A stretch of DNA of 64,000 nucleotides from Bacteroidia bacterium (GTDB taxonomy: Bacteria; Bacteroidota; Bacteroidia; 2-12-FULL-35-15). Positions within the stretch are counted from its first letter, which is position 1; each line of letters begins with the position of its first letter. Below the pieces are notes generated by a model. The model was not told the DNA's origin and did not search any database. It saw only the letters and a program-made list of their open reading frames with translations. The translations under genes and the position numbers were made by a program. The stretch spans positions 1 through 64,000 of the forward strand of contig JAURXZ010000008.1 in the NCBI GenBank assembly GCA_030654175.1, read 5' to 3'. Positions 43,517-52,596 of this stretch are shown here, piece by piece.

Positions 43517-43579
43517 GGTCATTCGTTATTGGTTATTAGGCTGTGGGTAGTTTACACCAATAATTAATAACGAATGCCC
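43517..43579. repeat. Word-like inverted repeat in the dnaJ-ABC spacer
   Basis: GGTCATTCGTTATTGGTTAT (43517 onward) and its complement in 43556-43579 pair over 24 nt with about five mismatches (11-bp exact core AATAACGAATG). The right side continues with CCAATGAC/CAAATGAC words that run into the start codon of the next gene. Confidence 0.65.
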
Positions 43580-43616
43580 AATGACCCACTTCCCAATGAC
43601 AAATGACTAATAGCCA

Positions 43617-44546
43617 ATGAATATTCTTTCCGCACAAAATATTGTAAAACGTTATTCAAGCCATACAGCCCTGAATGATGTAACTTTAGAAATTCCTCAA
43701 CAAAGTATTTTCGGTTTATTAGGACCTAATGGTGCCGGTAAAACTTCCCTTATTCGTATCATCAATCAAATTACCGGGCCTGATAGTGGAGAGCTTTTTT
43801 TTGAAGGCGAAAAACTATCTCCAAAACATATCGAACAGATAGGTTACTTACCTGAAGAACGCGGACTCTATAAAAAAATGGAGGTTGGCGAACAGGCCCT
43901 GTATTTGGCACAATTGAAGGGGATGACAAAAAGTGATGCCAAAGTAAAATTAAAATATTGGTTTGAGAAATTTGAGATAGATGCCTGGTGGCATAAAAAA
44001 GTAGAAGAACTTTCGAAAGGAATGCAGCAAAAGGTTCAGTTCATTGTAACGGTGATGCATGAACCAAAATTATTGATATTGGATGAGCCTTTTAGCGGTT
44101 TCGATCCTATTAATGCCAACCTGATAAAAAATGAAATTTTACATTTAAAAAAACAGGGCTCTACCATTTTATTTTCAACACATAACATGGGGTCGGTGGA
44201 AGAGTTGTGTGATAATATTGCCCTTATAAATAAATCGAAAAAAATTCTGGATGGTTCTGTAAAGGAAATTCGTAAGCAATTCAGATCAAATATTTATGAG
44301 ATCGAATTTACAGGAAATATGATGGGTTTTACCAATTCCTTATGGACACATGGAAAATTGATAGAACATATTACTGAAGGAGAACATTGTAAAGCCCATG
44401 TTCAATTGGCTCCTGGAACAAAATCAAATGAATTATTACATGCTGTGATGCCTGTTGCTGAAATTTATTCCTTCAAAGAAGTTGTACCAAGCATGAATGA
44501 TATTTTTATTGCTAAAGTAAATGAAGAGATAGTAGTGCCCGGCTAA
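43617..44546 (+). CDS. ABC transporter ATP-binding protein (NatA-like)
   Basis: 309 residues. Walker A is GPNGAGKTSL, the signature is ELSKGMQQKVQFI, Walker B is LLILDEPFSGFD, and the H-loop is TILFSTHNM. DUF4162-like C-terminal region present. Together with the permease after it, it resembles the Na+/drug efflux NatAB family. The start codon lies within the CCAATGA repeat words. Confidence 0.93.
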   Translation: MNILSAQNIVKRYSSHTALNDVTLEIPQQSIFGLLGPNGAGKTSLIRIINQITGPDSGELFFEGEKLSPKHIEQIGYLPEERGLYKKMEVGEQALYLAQLKGMTKSDAKVKLKYWFEKFEIDAWWHKKVEELSKGMQQKVQFIVTVMHEPKLLILDEPFSGFDPINANLIKNEILHLKKQGSTILFSTHNMGSVEELCDNIALINKSKKILDGSVKEIRKQFRSNIYEIEFTGNMMGFTNSLWTHGKLIEHITEGEHCKAHVQLAPGTKSNELLHAVMPVAEIYSFKEVVPSMNDIFIAKVNEEIVVPG

Positions 44547-44586
44547 AATTTGTATGAAGCTAAATTCATGTTTATAACAGAGGCTG

Positions 44587-44684
44587 CTGCGTTAGGGATT
44601 GCAGCGTAAATCCTTTTCTTGTTTAAGAAAAGATTGAAGCGCAAAGCCCGCCACTTTCTTTTTAGAAAGGGGAACGCCCAAATG
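44587..44684 (-). repeat. Two-module hairpin element, copy 3
   Basis: Same layout as copies 1, 2 and 4, read on the minus strand. The hairpins here are CCCTTTC...GAAAGTG (imperfect) and ATCTTTTCTT...AAGAAAAGGAT. It lies between two genes of one ABC transporter operon, so it would be part of the mRNA. Confidence 0.8.
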
Positions 44685-44758
44685 AATAAAATAATACTTC
44701 TTCTCCGAAGAAAATAATAGATCAATTATATCAGAAAACAATACCGAAACTTCAGTTA

Positions 44759-46096
44759 ATGAATAAAATATCTCTCATAATAAAACGTGAATACTTAACA
44801 AGGGTTAAGAAAAAATCATTCATCATTATGACTATTCTTGGCCCTGTTTTGATGGCCGGATTGATGATCGTGCCTATCTGGATGGCAACAAAAAAAACAG
44901 ATAAGCAGGAGATTCAAGTGATTGATGAGAGTTATTTATTTAAAGATCTGATCCCTCAAAAAGATTTTATTGATTTTGATTATCCTGATATTAGCTTTGA
45001 AAAGGCTCAAGATGGCTTTTATGAGTCGGGCTATGATGCAATTTTATTTATACCCGATAATATTTTAGAAGGAGGAAAAGCAATAAAAATATTTTATAAA
45101 AAACAATTGGGTATTGCTACTGAAGAATACATCGGTTCTACGATCAGTAAAATGATGTACAATGTTATTTTAGCAAAAAATAAAGTTGATCTGAACATTA
45201 TAAAAGATGCTGAAGTAAATTCACGATTCACAGTTATCACTGAAAAATTAGAAGAAACAGGAAAGAGCAAAAAAACAAATACCGGTTTGTTTATGGCAAT
45301 CGGAATAGGGGGAGGCGTATTGATCTATATGTTTATTTTCCTTTATGGTGTGCAGGTAATGCGCGGTGTAATGGAGGAAAAAACAAGCCGTATTGTGGAA
45401 GTGATACTTTCTTCAGTAAAACCATTTCAGCTGATGATGGGGAAGATATTAGGTGTAGCATTAGTTGGTTTAACGCAGTTTTTATTATGGGTGATTTTAA
45501 CAATGACTTTGTACAGTGTTGCTACCGTTACCATTTTGAAAAATATTGACATAAAGCAGGTTCAGCAAAAGGAGCAAATAATAAAAGTAGGCGCAGATCT
45601 AAAGTATTCTGAAATGAAAAAAATAGACCGGCCTAATGTTGTTACTGAGGTTTGGAATGATTTTAAGTCCATTGATATGGTAACTATCTTTTTGTGTTTC
45701 TTATTTTATTTCTTGGCCGGTTATCTTTTGTATAGCGCTCTGTTTGCCGCTGTGGGCTCTGCGGTGGATAATGAAGCTGATACCCAGCAATTTATGTTAC
45801 CCATAACCATTCCTCTTATTTTTTCATTTATTATCGCTCAAAATGTGATTCAGGATCCGGAAAGCTCAATGGCTTTTTGGTTTTCAATTATACCTTTAAC
45901 CTCACCGGTGATCATGATGGTGAGAATGCCATTCGGAGTTCCAGCCTGGGAATTAGCGCTTTCAATGGGTTTATTGGTACTTGGTTTTATTTTTACTACG
46001 TGGCTTGCCGCTCGTATCTATCGTACCGGCATATTAATGTATGGCAAAAAGGTTACCTGGAAAGAGTTGGGCAAATGGCTTTTTTATAAAGGATAA
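44759..46096 (+). CDS. ABC transporter permease (NatB-like)
   Basis: 445 residues. An N-terminal membrane helix after IIKREYLTRVKKKSFIIMT is followed by a large extracytoplasmic domain (about 55-175), and then five or six membrane helices with EEKTSRIVEVILSSVKPFQLMMGKILG, the ABC2-type sequence. The protein is the membrane part of the NatA-like ATPase at 43617. It probably exports ions or small molecules; no substrate evidence. Confidence 0.9.
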   Translation: MNKISLIIKREYLTRVKKKSFIIMTILGPVLMAGLMIVPIWMATKKTDKQEIQVIDESYLFKDLIPQKDFIDFDYPDISFEKAQDGFYESGYDAILFIPDNILEGGKAIKIFYKKQLGIATEEYIGSTISKMMYNVILAKNKVDLNIIKDAEVNSRFTVITEKLEETGKSKKTNTGLFMAIGIGGGVLIYMFIFLYGVQVMRGVMEEKTSRIVEVILSSVKPFQLMMGKILGVALVGLTQFLLWVILTMTLYSVATVTILKNIDIKQVQQKEQIIKVGADLKYSEMKKIDRPNVVTEVWNDFKSIDMVTIFLCFLFYFLAGYLLYSALFAAVGSAVDNEADTQQFMLPITIPLIFSFIIAQNVIQDPESSMAFWFSIIPLTSPVIMMVRMPFGVPAWELALSMGLLVLGFIFTTWLAARIYRTGILMYGKKVTWKELGKWLFYKG

Positions 46097-46227
46097 TTTT
46101 AATTGAAGGAATTGAGATTTTTGAGTTGAGAATTAAGAAATTCGCGAAATAGAGCAATGGAGAGTTGTAGAATTAAATAAATCAGTAAATTAGCAAATCT
46201 CTAAATCAACAAATCTCTATTTTTTTT

Positions 46228-47163
46228 ATGGACCGCATTGCCGTCATTGATCTGGGAACCAATACATTTAATCTTCTTATTGTTGAAGTAAGTTCTGATA
46301 AAACCTATGAACTTGTTTTTCAAACTAAAATTTCTGTAAAGCTTGGTGAAGGTGGCATTAACAAAGGTTTCATTGCGCCTCTTCCTTTTAATCGCGGTAT
46401 TGATGCGCTTAAAGTTCACAAACAAACTATTGAAAAATATAATGTAGGAAAAGTGTATGCTATTGCTACATCGGCTATCAGGGGGGCTTCAAACGGAGCT
46501 GAATTTGTAGCCAGAGCAAATGAAGAATGCAATATTGATGTTCAGGTTATTTCCGGTGATAAAGAAGCGGAAACCATTTATTATGGTGTACGTGATGCAG
46601 TGAAGATGAGTGACGAAACCTCTCTTATAATTGACATTGGTGGAGGGAGTACAGAATTTATCATTGCCAATAAACATCAAATATTTTGGAAGCAAAGTTT
46701 TTTATTGGGCGTAGCCCGTTTGCTCGAGATGTTTAACCCTTCCGATCCGATCACTGATAAAGAGAAGCAGGCTTTGGTTGCATATTTAAATCAGGAGTTA
46801 CAACCGCTTTTTGATGCTATTAAAGAGTTTCCGATAACTGAATTAATTGGTTCTTCCGGTTCATTCGATTCAATTGCAGAAATGGTTGCGCATAGATTTT
46901 ATTCACCTCATATTTTTGATGGTAAAACAGAATTCAGTTTTAATTTGGATGACTGCGCTGCGGTTCATAAAACAATTGTGAAATCTACCCTTGCAGAGCG
47001 TTTGCAGATGAAAGGACTTGTTGCGATGAGAGTGGATATGATCGTTATTTCAAGTATCCTGGTTCATTTTATTCTTAAATCATTTTCAATTCCCAAAATG
47101 CGTTTGTCTACTTATTCTTTGAAAGAAGGATTGTTATTTGAAATTATCAATTTAAAAAAATAA
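46228..47163 (+). CDS. ppx: Exopolyphosphatase (Ppx/GppA family)
   Basis: 311 residues. The ASKHA ATP-like phosphate motifs are AVIDLGTNTFNLLIVEV at the N-terminus and IIDIGGGSTEFIIA. It hydrolyses polyphosphate or pppGpp. It lacks the long C-terminal HD domain of E. coli Ppx and so is the short Bacteroidota type. The spacer before it is made of AAATCTC words. Confidence 0.92.
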   Translation: MDRIAVIDLGTNTFNLLIVEVSSDKTYELVFQTKISVKLGEGGINKGFIAPLPFNRGIDALKVHKQTIEKYNVGKVYAIATSAIRGASNGAEFVARANEECNIDVQVISGDKEAETIYYGVRDAVKMSDETSLIIDIGGGSTEFIIANKHQIFWKQSFLLGVARLLEMFNPSDPITDKEKQALVAYLNQELQPLFDAIKEFPITELIGSSGSFDSIAEMVAHRFYSPHIFDGKTEFSFNLDDCAAVHKTIVKSTLAERLQMKGLVAMRVDMIVISSILVHFILKSFSIPKMRLSTYSLKEGLLFEIINLKK

Positions 47164-47189
47164 GTTATTTTATTCGCAGTAATACTTTT

Positions 47190-48083
47190 ATGAGTCATCA
47201 ATTATCCGAATCAGAATTGCCAGTTACTCCTGTAAAGCTTATTGACGTTGAAAAGGCAATTGCAAGTAAAAACCCGAAATTATTAAAATTTTTACCTGCT
47301 TTTATTCTGAGATACATAAAACGTGTGCTTCATGAAGATGAATTAAATGACGCGAATAATCGTTTTAGCCAATATTATGAAATTGATTTTGTGGATTGTG
47401 CCATAAAGGAATTTGGTGTAAATGTAAAAGTGAAAGGAGAAGAAAATATTCCTAAAGAAGGTGGTGTAATTTTAGCTGCCAATCATCCTCTTGGTGCTTT
47501 GGACGGAATTGCATTTATGAAAGCGGTTGGTGCGCATCGTAAAGACATTCGTTTTTTAGTGAATGATCTGTTAATGGCTATTAAAAATTTTGGAGAATTA
47601 TTTATTCCCGTTAATAAACACGGCCGTAATTCCGGAGATTATATTGAAACGATAGATAAAGTATATGCTTCATCTAATTGTTTGTTAATATTTCCGGCAG
47701 GTTTGGTATCCAGAAGGCAAAAAGGAGGGATAATAGAAGATCTGATATGGAAAAAAAGTTTTATTTCAAAAGCAGTTCTGAACAAAAAAAATATAGTTCC
47801 TGTGTACATAGAAGGCCGTAATTCCAGCTTTTTTTATAACTTGGCGTACTGGCGAAAAAAGATCGGAATTAAGGCGAATATAGAAATGTTTTATCTGGTG
47901 GATGAAATGTATAAACAAAATGACAAAACACTTACCTTTATATTCGGTGAGCCTATTTCATGGCAAACATTTACTCCTGATCATCGTGATGAATATTGGG
48001 CAGAAAAGATGAAACGTCATGTTTATGCGTTAAAATCAGGAGATAGATCAATGATGTTACCTACGAAGAACATTCAAAGTTGA
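47190..48083 (+). CDS. glsA: Lysophospholipid-type O-acyltransferase (GlsA-like)
   Basis: 297 residues. The acyltransferase motif is AANHPLGALDGIAF, an HX5D form rather than HX4D, characteristic of the hemolysin/ornithine-lipid branch; then LLIFPAGLVSRR and VPVYIEGRNSSFFYNL. The next gene is an N-acyltransferase of the GlsB/OlsB type, so the pair probably makes glycine or other amino-acid lipids, as in Bacteroides. The last nine codons are duplicated in the spacer that follows. Confidence 0.82.
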   Translation: MSHQLSESELPVTPVKLIDVEKAIASKNPKLLKFLPAFILRYIKRVLHEDELNDANNRFSQYYEIDFVDCAIKEFGVNVKVKGEENIPKEGGVILAANHPLGALDGIAFMKAVGAHRKDIRFLVNDLLMAIKNFGELFIPVNKHGRNSGDYIETIDKVYASSNCLLIFPAGLVSRRQKGGIIEDLIWKKSFISKAVLNKKNIVPVYIEGRNSSFFYNLAYWRKKIGIKANIEMFYLVDEMYKQNDKTLTFIFGEPISWQTFTPDHRDEYWAEKMKRHVYALKSGDRSMMLPTKNIQS

Positions 48084-48263
48084 AAAGTTCAAGGTGTGCA
48101 ACACAAAAAGGAGCTACTTAACTTTAATCTAAATAACTTTCAAACTTTAAACTAAATAATGTTACCTACGAAGAAAGTTCAAAGTTGAAAAGTGGAAAGT
48201 TTGCAACAAAAAATGTGCGACTCAACTTTAAACTAAATATCTTTCAAACTTTAAACTAAAAAA
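48054..48263 (+). repeat. 105-bp tandem duplication including a gene's 3' end
   Basis: Copy 1 (48054-48158) begins inside the acyltransferase gene with its last codons (MLPTKNIQS stop). Copy 2 (48159-48263) repeats the same with few changes (MLPTKKVQS stop), including spacer words such as CTTTCAAACTTTAAACTAAA. Copy 2 abuts the start codon of the N-acyltransferase. Both copies are 105 nt. Confidence 0.85.
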
Positions 48264-48264
48264 A

Positions 48265-49194
48265 ATGCAAGCAGTAATAGAACCGATTTCCAAAGATATA
48301 TTAGAAGCAGAACTTACCCCGGATAAATTTGTACGTGTTACCAATAACGGGGATAATGAAATTTATATTATCACGCACCATGATTCTCCCAATATAATGG
48401 TTGAGATCGGCCGTTTGCGTGAACTTACTTTTCGTGCTTCAGGGGGGGGGACAGGTAAAAGTATTGATATAGATGAATATGATACTGCTGATGCACCATA
48501 CAAACAATTGATCGTTTGGAGCCCTGATGAAAAAGAAATTGTTAGCGGTTATCGTTTTATTAAATGTAAAGATGCTCCTGTAGGTATTGATGGCGTTGTT
48601 CAGCTTGCCACAACAGAGCTATTTAAATTCTCAGATAAATTTGTAAGTGATTATTTGCCTTATGTAATTGAACTTGGCCGCTCATTTGTTCAACCTAAAT
48701 ATCAGCCTTCTATTGATAACCGTAAAGGTTTATTTTCATTGGATAATTTATGGGATGGTTTAGGAGCAATAGTTGTTGACAATCCTGATATTCGTTATTT
48801 CTATGGTAAGGTTACCATGTACACTCATTTTAATGTTCATGCCCGCGATATGATCCTGGCGTTTATGAATTATTATTTTCCTGATAAAGAAAATTTAGTG
48901 GTTCCCATTGAGCCATTGGGTATAACAACAGATGTTTCCGAGTTTTTAAAATCTATTGATGGTTTAAATTATAAAGATGGTCACCGTATCTTAAATCAAA
49001 ATGTACGTGATCTTGGTGAACACATTCCTCCTCTTGTAAATGCGTATATGAATTTGTCAGCCACCATGAAAACATTCGGAACTGCTATGAATACTCATTT
49101 TGGAGAAGTAGAAGAAACTGCTATCATGGTAAAGATTTCTGACATTTATGATTCTAAAAAAGAACGGCATGTTGCTACTTATAAAAAGTCATAA
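48265..49194 (+). CDS. glsB: N-acyltransferase of the glycine/ornithine lipid family (GlsB-like)
   Basis: 309 residues, GNAT/hemolysin-type acyltransferase: VEIGRLRELTFRASGGGTG, IDEYDTADAPYKQLIVWSP, GYRFIKC, then ELGRSFVQPKYQPSIDNRKG and DNLWDGLGAIVV. OlsB and GlsB use acyl-ACP to N-acylate an amino acid. With the O-acyltransferase before it, this gives a two-step lipid. The sequence contains a run of 9 G (48442-48450); both one-base slips lead to stop codons soon after. Confidence 0.82.
   Translation: MQAVIEPISKDILEAELTPDKFVRVTNNGDNEIYIITHHDSPNIMVEIGRLRELTFRASGGGTGKSIDIDEYDTADAPYKQLIVWSPDEKEIVSGYRFIKCKDAPVGIDGVVQLATTELFKFSDKFVSDYLPYVIELGRSFVQPKYQPSIDNRKGLFSLDNLWDGLGAIVVDNPDIRYFYGKVTMYTHFNVHARDMILAFMNYYFPDKENLVVPIEPLGITTDVSEFLKSIDGLNYKDGHRILNQNVRDLGEHIPPLVNAYMNLSATMKTFGTAMNTHFGEVEETAIMVKISDIYDSKKERHVATYKKS
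48442..48450 (+). repeat. Poly-G(9) tract inside the N-acyltransferase gene
   Basis: Nine G encoding Gly-Gly-Gly. With G8 a TAG follows after seven codons, and with G10 a TAA after two. A second candidate slippage site in a lipid/glycan acyltransferase gene. Confidence 0.65.
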
Positions 49195-49195
49195 G

Positions 49196-49322
49196 GTTGG
49201 AAAGTTTAAAGTTGGAAAGTAATTAGTTATAGGCGAATAAGAAGTAGAAAATAAAAAAAATGATAATCAAATATAGAAAGTAGGTTGTTTGAAGGAAACT
49301 TTTGAACTTTAAACTTTCCAAC
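49196..49322. repeat. Word-like inverted repeat in the glsB-engB spacer
   Basis: GTTGGAAAGTTTAAAGTT (49196-49213) is the exact complement of AACTTTAAACTTTCCAAC (49305-49322), 18 of 18. About 91 nt lie between. The arms share vocabulary with the 105-bp duplicated spacer upstream. Confidence 0.7.
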
Positions 49323-49339
49323 TTTAAACTTAAAAATCA

Positions 49340-49948
49340 ATGGAAATTAAAACAGCACAATTTGTTATAAGTAACACGGATGTATCAAAATGCCCTGCAC
49401 CAACCATGCCGGAATATGCTTTTATCGGCCGGTCAAATGTTGGTAAATCATCACTTATCAATATGTTATGCGACAGGAAAGATATGGCAAAAACATCTTC
49501 CAAGCCGGGTAAAACGCAGCTTATCAATCATTTTATAATTAATGCAAATTGGTATTTAGTGGATTTGCCGGGTTATGGCTATGCTAAGGTATCACAGGAT
49601 TTAAAGACTAAATGGAATAAATTCATTGAGCAATATATTCTTACCCGCCCCAATTTAATGTGTGTGATGGTATTACTGGATTCACGCATCCCTCAGCAAA
49701 AAGTGGATTTGGATTTTATGGATTGGCTGGGTGAACACGGAATTCCTTTTGTGATGGTTTTTACAAAAACCGATAAGCTTTCCAAAAAGAAGATCAGTGA
49801 TAATTTAAAAGGTTATAAAGAAGAAATGGGCAAACATTGGGACGAATTGCCTCAGTGTTTTTATACTTCTGCAGAAAAAAAGGAAGGCAAAAAAGAATTG
49901 TTAAGTTTTATTGGAGACGCCAATAAACTATTTAAAAAGAATCCTTAA
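49340..49948 (+). CDS. engB: Ribosome-biogenesis GTPase YihA/EngB
   Basis: 202 residues. G1 is GRSNVGKSSLI, G3 is DLPGYG, and G4 is TKTDK. The TSSKPGKTQLINHFI (switch I) segment is characteristic of YsxC/EngB. It helps 50S subunit assembly and is usually essential. It is convergent with gldC; a strong bidirectional terminator separates them. Confidence 0.95.
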   Translation: MEIKTAQFVISNTDVSKCPAPTMPEYAFIGRSNVGKSSLINMLCDRKDMAKTSSKPGKTQLINHFIINANWYLVDLPGYGYAKVSQDLKTKWNKFIEQYILTRPNLMCVMVLLDSRIPQQKVDLDFMDWLGEHGIPFVMVFTKTDKLSKKKISDNLKGYKEEMGKHWDELPQCFYTSAEKKEGKKELLSFIGDANKLFKKNP

Positions 49949-50056
49949 AAAGGATTAGATTGTTTCTTTTCAAGGTTCATTAATTTTTTTGTGGCTTGTT
50001 TCAACTAACCCTAACAGGGGCTGAAACCCTGTCAGAGTTGTCCTTATTCAAGTTTT

Positions 50057-50096
50057 AAAAAGATCCGTAAAACAAGTTTGTTTTACGGATCTTTTT
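50057..50096. terminator. Bidirectional terminator between engB and gldC
   Basis: AAAAGATCCGTAAAACA and TGTTTTACGGATCTTTT form a 17-bp perfect stem with a 4-6-nt loop. There are A runs before and T runs after. The upstream 50005-50040 shows a GGG/CCC repeat fragment (CCCTAACAGGG...CCCTGTCAG). Confidence 0.88.
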
Positions 50097-50429
50097 TTAA
50101 TTGTTTTTTGCGATCAGATTCATTTTTTGACCAAAATGTTGAGCAAAACTGCGCATTTCTTTTGATGCTTCTACTTCTCCTGTTGCACGTTCAAAAGTGT
50201 CGGCCATAGAAAGAAGGCTTTGGTGATAAAACTGTTTCATTTCATCAATTACCATGTCTTTGGTCCATAGATCAATACGTAAAGTGTTGTTTTCCTGTGC
50301 ATCCCATAACGCAATCATTACTGCTTTGCTGGTGCTTTCTTCACCTGCATCAGATGCACTCCAGTCAATTTTTTCAGGTAAATTATTTTCGTCAAGAGTT
50401 ACGGTAAATTTAATTTCAGATTTTTTCAT
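50097..50429 (-). CDS. gldC: Gliding motility protein GldC
   Basis: 110 residues. The whole-length pattern of GldC is present: KSEIKFTVTLDENNLPEKIDW, KAVMIALWDAQENNTLRIDLW, and FYHQSLLSMADTFERATG. GldC is a small cytoplasmic partner that supports gliding by type IX secretion bacteria; it is helpful but not essential in Flavobacterium. It lies behind gldB on the same strand. Confidence 0.93.
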   Translation of the reverse strand: MKKSEIKFTVTLDENNLPEKIDWSASDAGEESTSKAVMIALWDAQENNTLRIDLWTKDMVIDEMKQFYHQSLLSMADTFERATGEVEASKEMRSFAQHFGQKMNLIAKNN

Positions 50430-50530
50430 TTTTTTCTTGATATGTTTTTTATTTAATTGCCTTAAACTACAGGTACAAGTTTAAATCAGAGTGTGATATT
50501 GCCTATTGCAAAAATTGTTAAATTGTTTTA

Positions 50531-50555
50531 TTGCATACTGCAAAATTGCCTACTG
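50531..50555 (+). repeat. TTGCCTACTG words between gldC and gldB
   Basis: TTGCATACTG (50531-50540, one change) and TTGCCTACTG (50546-50555), with more TTGCCTATTGCAAAAATTG words before (50501 onward). Same family as at 12644, 16261, 19820 and 26658. Confidence 0.6.
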
Positions 50556-50560
50556 ATAAA

Positions 50561-51577
50561 TTATTTCCTTGGTTTGTATTTTGCTTTGTTTAATATTTTT
50601 TGTGCATCCACTTCTTTCATCAATTGTTCTAAAGTTATTTCGGGATTGTTTTTCATATATTGTCTAACGATCTGCCAGCCGATCCAATAACCTATTCGTG
50701 AAGGGGCTTCTTTACTGAACGCACTGGTAAAAGGACCTTCGCTCGTGAACTTCATTATTTCGGCCTGGTTGGTCGTATACAATAATTTTTGTGCCGCAAA
50801 ATAACTCCATACATTAAATTCATTTTGCGAACAATAATCAAGTTGCTGTTCAGTGTATTGTATCTTCAAAGAGTCATGAACATTGGGAAGCATCGCATCA
50901 GTAAGGTATAATATTTTTCCCATATATGTTATTTCGCTTAAAAAATCACTCTTGTTCATGTGATAAGGGAATTCAGATATCATCCATGCCCTGGTGGCAT
51001 CCGGGGCAATGTTTTCTTTACCCATAAACATGGTTTTATAATGCGGTAGGGCAAGCATCTGATAAAACTTATTATTGCTTCCCAAATACATTTCCAGTCC
51101 AATGGCGAGCGTGCTGTCAAGCAATACTACCGAGTAATTAAACCCCGACATCATTGTTATTGTTTTTGGCAGATTTTTTTCGGGAAAATAATAGTTGAAA
51201 TGTTTAAATATTTCAGTTAGTTGTTCTGCTAGGAAATCCGTATTGGGATAAGCTTTCTGACAATCCTTAAAGGCTTCACGCATATCCGGATCTGCAATAA
51301 ATTGCTTCATCCGAGACAAATGGGACGAATCATGCCGGCCACCGGTATTAATGATCCGGGAAATGAAACTGAAATAGAAATTTCCGTATTTGGCTTGTAA
51401 TTTTTTGTCAGCCGTTTTTATATTGGCAGTATCTATATTAAAAATATCCTGTTCCATTCGATTGATCTTAACCTCAGGGATATTAATATCAGAAACATCC
51501 ACATCCAAACGATTACCATCACAAGAGTATAAAAACAAGGTAAAAACCGTTAATAAGTAAACAATGGATTTTTTCAT
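50561..51577 (-). CDS. gldB: Gliding motility lipoprotein GldB
   Basis: About 338 residues. Lipoprotein signal with lipobox (FTLFLYSC, Cys at about 19) and the GldB body (VKINRMEQDIFNIDT, NFYFSFISRIINTG, and MFMGKENIAPDATRAW). GldB is required for gliding and type IX secretion in flavobacteria. I take the Met at 51577 (MKKSIVYLL) rather than 51589. It precedes gldC with 131 nt of word-like spacer. Confidence 0.92.
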   Translation of the reverse strand: MKKSIVYLLTVFTLFLYSCDGNRLDVDVSDINIPEVKINRMEQDIFNIDTANIKTADKKLQAKYGNFYFSFISRIINTGGRHDSSHLSRMKQFIADPDMREAFKDCQKAYPNTDFLAEQLTEIFKHFNYYFPEKNLPKTITMMSGFNYSVVLLDSTLAIGLEMYLGSNNKFYQMLALPHYKTMFMGKENIAPDATRAWMISEFPYHMNKSDFLSEITYMGKILYLTDAMLPNVHDSLKIQYTEQQLDYCSQNEFNVWSYFAAQKLLYTTNQAEIMKFTSEGPFTSAFSKEAPSRIGYWIGWQIVRQYMKNNPEITLEQLMKEVDAQKILNKAKYKPRK

Positions 51578-51672
51578 ATTAAAATTCAAATGATAGAAAA
51601 TATGCCTAATATTGTAGTGTGAAATTAATCCAGGACACCCCTGAATAATAAAAATTCAAAATTAGAAAAAAT

Positions 51673-52539
51673 ATGAAGAAGATTCTTATAATTACTGCAA
51701 TAGCTTTGTCAACAAATTTCGTATTTGGACAAGATGTTGAAAATGAGCTTAAAAATTTCCGTTTTGGGTTGAAATTTTCACCTTCAATAAACTGGTATAA
51801 GCCTGACGGGAAAATCATGTCGGCAAATGGGCCGGTTGTGAGATATGGCGGTGGATTAGTTACAGAATTCAGATTGGCAAAGGTTGTTTCTATTCAAACT
51901 GGCGTTCAGGTTGATGTTGATGGTGGTAAGATCAAATATAATAATGGTGGTCCAAACAACGCAAATGCAAATACCGTTAGTTACTACTATTTGGGGCTTG
52001 ATGATGAAATTGTAATATATGATCCTGTGCTTGCCAATTCGGCTTCACATACTCATTATCAATTGAACGAACGAACTTATAAAGTTACCTATATCACTAT
52101 TCCTTTATCTTTAAAAATGAAAACTAAAGAAATTGGAGCCTTAACGTATTATGGCCAGATAGGAATGAACAATTCTTTCAGATGGAAAGCGAGTGCAAAT
52201 GACGAATTACAAGTGATCAATGACGTTTCCAACACTCTAGGTACCAAGGATAATAAATCAAAAATTGATATCACCCAGGATATAAGCGTATATGCAGCGT
52301 CTTTGAATTTTGGTTTAGGTGCTGAACTTAATTTTTCAGGAAGTACTTCATTAACGTTTGGTTTAAGTTACAGTTTAGGCTTCACCAATGTTGTTAAAAA
52401 TGATTCTGATTATTTGGGAAGACGTGCAAATAATGCCGATTATAATCCTACAACTAACCCAACCGGATATCTTTCATCTAAAATGCCTCAAAGTATCAAA
52501 TCAAATGCAGTACTTATAAATGTTGGAGTGCTGTTTTAA
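51673..52539 (+). CDS. Outer-membrane beta-barrel protein (PF13568-like)
   Basis: 288 residues with a signal peptide (ILIITAIALSTNFVFGQ). The start of the mature protein (NFRFGLKFSPSINWYKPDG) and regular strands with GLKFS and VVSIQTGVQVDVDGGK are typical of the outer-membrane beta-barrel domain family of Bacteroidota. Function unknown. It ends with a terminator at 52561. Confidence 0.82.
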   Translation: MKKILIITAIALSTNFVFGQDVENELKNFRFGLKFSPSINWYKPDGKIMSANGPVVRYGGGLVTEFRLAKVVSIQTGVQVDVDGGKIKYNNGGPNNANANTVSYYYLGLDDEIVIYDPVLANSASHTHYQLNERTYKVTYITIPLSLKMKTKEIGALTYYGQIGMNNSFRWKASANDELQVINDVSNTLGTKDNKSKIDITQDISVYAASLNFGLGAELNFSGSTSLTFGLSYSLGFTNVVKNDSDYLGRRANNADYNPTTNPTGYLSSKMPQSIKSNAVLINVGVLF

Positions 52540-52560
52540 AAAATAATATTTTGTATATTT

Positions 52561-52596
52561 AATCCCGATTTCTGTTTTAGAAATCGGGATTTTTAT
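52561..52596 (+). terminator. Terminator after the beta-barrel gene
   Basis: ATCCCGATTTCT-gtttt-AGAAATCGGGAT followed by TTTTTATTT: a 12-bp perfect stem with a T tract. Confidence 0.88.
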
